From NCBI GenBank assembly GCA_965220615.1, contig CBDCQL010000002.1:372001-436000 (forward strand): a stretch of DNA of 64,000 nt, read 5' to 3'. This DNA is from JAGWBD01 sp965220615 (GTDB taxonomy: Bacteria > Chloroflexota > Anaerolineae > Aggregatilineales > Phototrophicaceae). This document shows positions 60,632 to 64,000 of the stretch, one piece after another. Below the pieces are notes generated by a model. That model ran no database searches and was not told the DNA's origin. It worked only from the letters and a program-made list of their open reading frames with translations. The first letter of the stretch is position 1. Each line of letters opens with the position of its first letter. Made by a program: the position numbers and the translations under genes.

Positions 60632-61582
60632 CTACCTCCTCTCCAGCTGGACTCGCGGATCAAGATAGACGTAAAGGAGATCCGTGATGAGATTGACGCT
60701 CACAAAGATGAGAACGACGAAAAGCAGTGCCGCCTGTACAACGGGGTAATCACGGTTGTTGATGCCCTCCAGGAGCAAGCGGCCCAGCCCGGGCCAGGCG
60801 AAGACGACCTCGATCACGACGGCCCCGCCGAGTAGCCGGCCGACCATGAGGGCTGCGACCGTCACCACCGGAATCAGTGCATTCCTGAGGGCGTGCCGCC
60901 TGATGACGACCCACTCCGCCAGTCCCTTTGAACGCGCCGTACGAATGTAGTCCTGCTGCAAGGTCTCCAGTATGGAGAACTTGATGAAGCGGGAGAGGAC
61001 GCCTGAATTCGCAATACCGAGGGTGAGCGCGGGCATCAGCAGCAATTGCAAACTGCGTACGGGTTCTTCCAGGAAACTGACGTAGCCGGAGGGGGGTAAC
61101 CAGCGGAGACGGACCGAGAAGAGCAGGATGAAAAGGATCCCCAGCCAGAAAACCGGAATGCCGAAGGCCGCAGCGCTGTAGGCGGACCAGAAGTGGTCCA
61201 CTTTCGTGTTGGGCCGCAGTGCGCCCGGCACCCCCGCCAGCAGGGAGAGCAGGATCGTCACGAGAAAGCCGGCGACGGTCAAATGCAGCGTCGCCGGCAG
61301 TCTCGCCCAAATCAGTTTGGATACAGGTTGGTCGCTCAGCGCCGACTCCCCGAGATTTCCCTGCAGAATATCCCCCAGCCAGATGAGATATTGGACATGC
61401 AGGGGTTTGTCGAGGCCCATTCTCTGCCGGACGGCTTCGAGCACTTCCGGCGTCGCGTCACGTCCGGCCACGAAATACGAAGGGTCACCCGGGGCCAGGT
61501 GTAACAGCAAGAAAACAACGATGGAAGCCAGGAAGAGAACGGGCAGGAGTTCGACAACCCTCCTCAGAAAATAGACTCTCAC
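60632..61582 (-). CDS. ABC transporter permease, DppB/OppB type
   Basis: The 316-residue permease starts MRVYFLRRVVELLPVLF from GTG 61582 and has the loop YIRTARSKGLAEWVVIRRHA, the canonical contact helix for the ATPase. The start codon lies directly after a 9-bp perfect hairpin (61584-61619), so its translation may be modulated relative to the binding protein. It lies 70 bases before the DppC-type gene. Confidence 0.92.
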   Translation of the reverse strand: MRVYFLRRVVELLPVLFLASIVVFLLLHLAPGDPSYFVAGRDATPEVLEAVRQRMGLDKPLHVQYLIWLGDILQGNLGESALSDQPVSKLIWARLPATLHLTVAGFLVTILLSLLAGVPGALRPNTKVDHFWSAYSAAAFGIPVFWLGILFILLFSVRLRWLPPSGYVSFLEEPVRSLQLLLMPALTLGIANSGVLSRFIKFSILETLQQDYIRTARSKGLAEWVVIRRHALRNALIPVVTVAALMVGRLLGGAVVIEVVFAWPGLGRLLLEGINNRDYPVVQAALLFVVLIFVSVNLITDLLYVYLDPRVQLERR

Positions 61583-61583
61583 G

Positions 61584-61619
61584 GGTGGCGCTCTTTCAAC
61601 TGATCAGCGGAGCGCCACC
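61584..61619 (-). promoter_or_regulatory. Intercistronic hairpin between binding protein and permease
   Basis: The arms GGTGGCGCT (61584-61592 on the plus strand) and AGCGCCACC (61611-61619) are perfect complements over 9 bases with an 18-base loop. In the minus-strand mRNA the second arm ends one base before the GTG start of the permease, and its 5' edge overlaps the only purine-rich candidate ribosome-binding site (GAAAGAG). Such elements commonly raise binding-protein expression above permease expression. Confidence 0.65.
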
Positions 61620-61638
61620 ACAGCACTTGCCGGGACCC

Positions 61639-63201
61639 TCAGCCCTCAATCCTGACCTGCTCCAGAATCGGCATGCTGTCAAGGTTTCTTGAGAAACCCT
61701 CGACCGATTCCTTCATGGCCCACCAGCGCACCACCGGCGTGATCACGAGGATGAACGATTGCTCCAGTTGATAGCGGTTCAACTCCTGATAAATCTCCTG
61801 ACGCCGCCCGGCATCCATCTCACTTTGACCTTCCGCGACGAGTCGCCGGTACTCCTCGGTGGAGAAACCGGACAAGTTGATTGGGTCAGGACCGGGTCGC
61901 CAGACGCCGGTCGTCCCGAAGAGCGAGGCCGGGTCTTTCGACGCGCGACCGTAGGTGAATATCGCCCCGTCAAAGTCGAGATCGAGCGCCCGCGGACGGT
62001 ACTGCGCGGGTTCTACCTCGTCGATGTTGAGCGTGATGCCGATCTGCGCGAGGTCGGCCTGGAACACCTGCAGCAGGCGCGCCCCATCCGGATTGGTGGT
62101 GGCGGTGAGCACGGTGAACTCAAAGCCATCACCGTACCCGGCTTCCTCAAGAAGGCTCTTCGCCTTGTCGAGATCGAAGGTGTAGTAGCCTTCCAAATCC
62201 GGGTCATAGAGCGGCGATTTGTCGGACTGGGGCTGGATCCAGGGGTCACTGATATTGAAGAAAACAATGTCAACGATGCGCTGGCGATCGAGGGCGTGCT
62301 GGAGCGCCTGGCGAACGAGTATGTTGTCGAAGGGCGCGCGTCCAACATTCAGGGAGAGATCCCAGACGAGGCCGCCAGGGAACCCCATTTCGACCTTGAT
62401 GCCTCCGGCCGCCTCAAGGCGCGCGAACTCGCTCGCCGGCGGGGCCGCAATCACGTCAAGGGTTCCCCCCTCGAGGTTGGCGATCATCGTCGCGGAATCC
62501 GGGATCGCCCGCACGACGATCTCGTCCAGGTGAGGAAGACCTTCCTTCCAGTAATTCTCGAACTTCTCGAAGCGGGCGAAGTCCCCGGGCGCCCACTCCG
62601 CAAAGCGGAAGGGGCCGGTCCCCACTGGGTTCGAGTTGATCTCGTCGATCGTCTCGCTGTTGATAATGAAGAGCAGGTCGATGAGGTCAAAGGCAGCCGG
62701 CGTCGGAGCGCTGAAATGGAAGGCGACGGTAGCGTCGTCCACGACCTCCACCGACTCGACCGCACGCGCCAAGGTCCTGATGTTGGCGCCGGTTTCCGGG
62801 TCCTGGGCGTACTCCAGACTGGCCTTGACATCGTCCGCCACGAAGTCGCGCCCGTTATGGAACTTGACGCCAGACCGCAGGTTGAAGGTGAGGGTCAGGC
62901 CGTCTTCACTGAACTCCCAGCTTTCGGCGAGTTCGGGCTGCGGCTCAAGATTGTCATCATAGCGCGCCAGGACGTTGTAGAGTTGGTGGAACATCGGCCA
63001 GTCTGCCAGGGGAAGAAGGAAGGGATCGAAGTACTGGAAATCTCCGAGATGACCGAATGTCAGGGTCCCGCCGCCATCCATCTGCGCCAGCGCCGGTGTG
63101 GCCGCCAACGCGCCGGGTATGGCAGCGCTTCCCGCCGCCAACCCCGTGAGTTTCAGGAAGGTGCGGCGATCAATTCGCTGGACTTGCTTGTCGGAAACCA
63201 T
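61639..63201 (-). CDS. ABC transporter substrate-binding protein (SBP family 5), Tat-type signal
   Basis: The 520-residue solute-binding protein has a twin-arginine signal (DRRTFLKLTGLAAGSAA, cut after ALA) and SBP family 5 features: FHNGRDFVADDVKASLEYA, GTGPFRFAEWAPGD, RQALQHALDRQRIVDIVF and the final ILVITPVVRWWAMKESV. The signal implies folding before export, in contrast to the Sec-type paralogue at 50027. ATG 63201 follows AAAAGGAG. It is the first gene of the D-amino-acid catabolic cluster. The ligand is unknown. Confidence 0.9.
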   Translation of the reverse strand: MVSDKQVQRIDRRTFLKLTGLAAGSAAIPGALAATPALAQMDGGGTLTFGHLGDFQYFDPFLLPLADWPMFHQLYNVLARYDDNLEPQPELAESWEFSEDGLTLTFNLRSGVKFHNGRDFVADDVKASLEYAQDPETGANIRTLARAVESVEVVDDATVAFHFSAPTPAAFDLIDLLFIINSETIDEINSNPVGTGPFRFAEWAPGDFARFEKFENYWKEGLPHLDEIVVRAIPDSATMIANLEGGTLDVIAAPPASEFARLEAAGGIKVEMGFPGGLVWDLSLNVGRAPFDNILVRQALQHALDRQRIVDIVFFNISDPWIQPQSDKSPLYDPDLEGYYTFDLDKAKSLLEEAGYGDGFEFTVLTATTNPDGARLLQVFQADLAQIGITLNIDEVEPAQYRPRALDLDFDGAIFTYGRASKDPASLFGTTGVWRPGPDPINLSGFSTEEYRRLVAEGQSEMDAGRRQEIYQELNRYQLEQSFILVITPVVRWWAMKESVEGFSRNLDSMPILEQVRIEG

Positions 63202-63328
63202 TTTCTGCTCCTTTTCTGTTTCTTATGCAAACAAGACATGTACTCAAGGGTCCACGAGCGATCAGTCAGGAACGTTGACACATGGCCCTGCCGCCCCTGC
63301 TCAAGATTACCAACAACCTGTTCGCGGA

Positions 63329-63418
63329 CCTTATGGTAACTGTGAACCTCACACGTGGGCAAATTTATGTGTTTGACGCTCCCGTTCCTCGCCAGGGACT
63401 CTCTGTTTCACCATAAGG
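63329..63418. repeat. Separated inverted repeat, possible operator pair
   Basis: CCTTATGGT at 63329-63337 is the exact reverse complement of ACCATAAGG at 63410-63418, 72 bases apart, upstream of the binding-protein gene at 63201. It could be a paired regulator site but might be chance. Confidence 0.3.
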
Positions 63419-63652
63419 AACACGGACTACGACCAAGTCGAATTGTCGGGACAACTCCAGGTCTGCTGAATGGCGAGTCGTCAAGCCGGTCCTGAAAGCG
63501 CCTCAACGCTTCCACATTCCGGGAGACGAAGGTCCCGAGCCAAGGCTTCCGTTACCGAATTCAACGGGACAGCGGGCCAGGCGAAACCTGGTGGCCGGGA
63601 GATCGTCCAAATGGACCGGGTCAACAGCAGGAAAGCGGCGTCAAACTTTCAA

Positions 63653-63668
63653 CTGGCATTGTTGCCAG
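63653..63668 (-). terminator. Weak terminator-like hairpin after the right-edge binding protein
   Basis: CTGGCA and TGCCAG make a 6-base stem with a 4-base loop. On the minus strand it lies 60 bases beyond the stop at 63729 and is followed by TTGAAAGTTT, which is only partly T-rich. Confidence 0.3.
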
Positions 63669-63728
63669 CGTAAAGCGCTTGACATGGCCGCTATCCTGCC
63701 GAAGTGCCCGTCAGGTGCGGAAACCCTG

Positions 63729-64000
63729 CTAGCCGTCTACGCCAACGTCATTGAGGTAAAAGGTCTCGTTGGGCAGCGGCTGGTAACCGGTGACGCGATT
63801 GGTCGTGGCCTCAAAGAGATTGAGGACATAGAGATAGATGTAGGGCGGATCGTCGTACATGTAGTGCGAGAGCTCGGCGTAGAGCGCTGCCCGCTCCTCG
63901 CGATCGACCGCCTGCGCGATTTGCCCGAGATAGTCAACGATGACGGGGTCCGTCCAGGTGCTGTAGTAGTAGCCGGGAGTGAGGGAGCCCTCAAGGCGCC
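63729..64000 (-). CDS. ABC transporter substrate-binding protein, C-terminal part (cut by right edge)
   Basis: The last 90 codons are visible, reading DREERAALYAELSHYMYDDP, then LNLFEATTNRVTGYQPLP and ending VGVDG and TAG. This is a close paralogue of the C-terminus of the binding protein at 50027-51544, sharing its final residues. It is the third SBP in 14 kb. No permease follows it in the window, so it probably shares a transporter. Confidence 0.88.
   Translation of the reverse strand, partial: RLEGSLTPGYYYSTWTDPVIVDYLGQIAQAVDREERAALYAELSHYMYDDPPYIYLYVLNLFEATTNRVTGYQPLPNETFYLNDVGVDG

Larger units (their letters stand above)
63202..63728. other. 527-base intergenic region
   Basis: No convincing gene is visible. 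A perfect 9-base inverted repeat (63329-63337 and 63410-63418) and a small hairpin (63653-63668) are the only structures noted. An isolated TTGACA at 63275 has no matching -10. An open frame at 63470-63673 on the plus strand has no family resemblance. Confidence 0.5.

Noticed and set aside
63275..63280. Perfect -35 TTGACA
   Set aside because: No -10 hexamer occurs at 16-19 bases, and no gene follows on that strand.
61759..63339. 526-codon open frame on the plus strand
   Set aside because: It is antisense to the Tat-type binding protein, whose signal and family features are clear.
63470..63673. 67-codon frame in the right-hand intergenic region
   Set aside because: It has no ribosome-binding site, neighbour or family similarity, and its composition is Arg/Ser/Ala-rich as in chance frames.
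1..64000. CRISPR arrays, integrases and insertion sequences
   Set aside because: I saw no regularly spaced direct repeats, no transposase motifs and no integrase reading frames.

Overview
The window is about 64 kb of GC-rich, densely packed bacterial DNA. It carries roughly 60 protein genes, one tRNA-Arg (CCU), two gene fossils and no rRNA. I infer a member of the Chloroflexota, possibly one of the marine or sponge-associated lineages. The pointers are the Opp/Dpp-type binding proteins with permeases, the D-aminoacylase/MlrC/DUF3604/enolase-superfamily catabolic set, and frequent GTG and TTG starts. No marker gene proves this, and the assignment is moderate.

Layout. 1-9.1 kb is housekeeping: a cut-off VWA protein, gatC, an acyl-CoA ligase operon with a ZnPLC-like protein, a short flavin oxidoreductase, a folC-like gene, then corC-like, cdd, recO and an rmlC-like gene in one overlapping plus-strand operon. 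9.1-13.8 kb holds an orphan 896-residue protein, a mannonate-dehydratase-like gene and a divergent epimerase. 13.8-17.2 kb is a polyprenyl-phosphate sugar-phosphate transferase with two GT4 glycosyltransferases. 17.2-18.8 kb holds an enolase-superfamily dehydratase and an SRPBCC protein. 18.87-21.48 kb is a visibly A/T-richer island with two tandem DUF4230-like membrane proteins, a small membrane protein and a fossil of a sugar-transferase gene. 21.5-25.2 kb has a channel-like membrane protein, a WcaJ/WbaP-type initiating transferase and another GT4.

25.3-38.2 kb carries a WD40 protein, tRNA-Arg, a 2-oxo-acid dehydrogenase operon (E2-E1alpha-E1beta) with a zinc alcohol dehydrogenase, a CopC-CopD fusion, a possible TIR-like membrane protein, a flavin monooxygenase-like enzyme, a membrane-fused molybdopterin oxidoreductase and a dipeptidase. 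38.2-43.8 kb has a PQQ-type sugar dehydrogenase, a UDP-glucose dehydrogenase-like gene, an amine-oxidase-fold flavoenzyme and two poorly characterised proteins. 43.8-46.2 kb is pdxT, an extremely acidic small ORF and mgtE in series. 46.3-48.1 kb holds a gluconolactonase-like gene and a U32-like gene.

48.1-64 kb is catabolic and almost all on the minus strand. One oligopeptide-type ABC set (51544 to 48131) lies downstream of a long cluster running from 63201 to 51662: binding protein, two permeases, SelA/DgaE-like PLP enzyme, D-aminoacylase, class III aminotransferase, RidA remnant, MlrC-type metallopeptidase, DUF3604 protein. A third binding protein is cut by the right edge. The cluster reads as import and breakdown of peptides or amides rich in D-amino acids. 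No ATPase subunit is present, so the transporters must borrow one.

Most interesting items: the 53 percent acidic ORF in front of mgtE, a candidate translational magnesium sensor; two genes whose family-consistent N-termini begin at AUU and AUA behind strong Shine-Dalgarno sequences; and a tandem duplication whose footprint still carries the last 12 codons of the neighbouring gene. I saw no recognisable transcriptional regulator and no CRISPR, integrase or insertion sequence.
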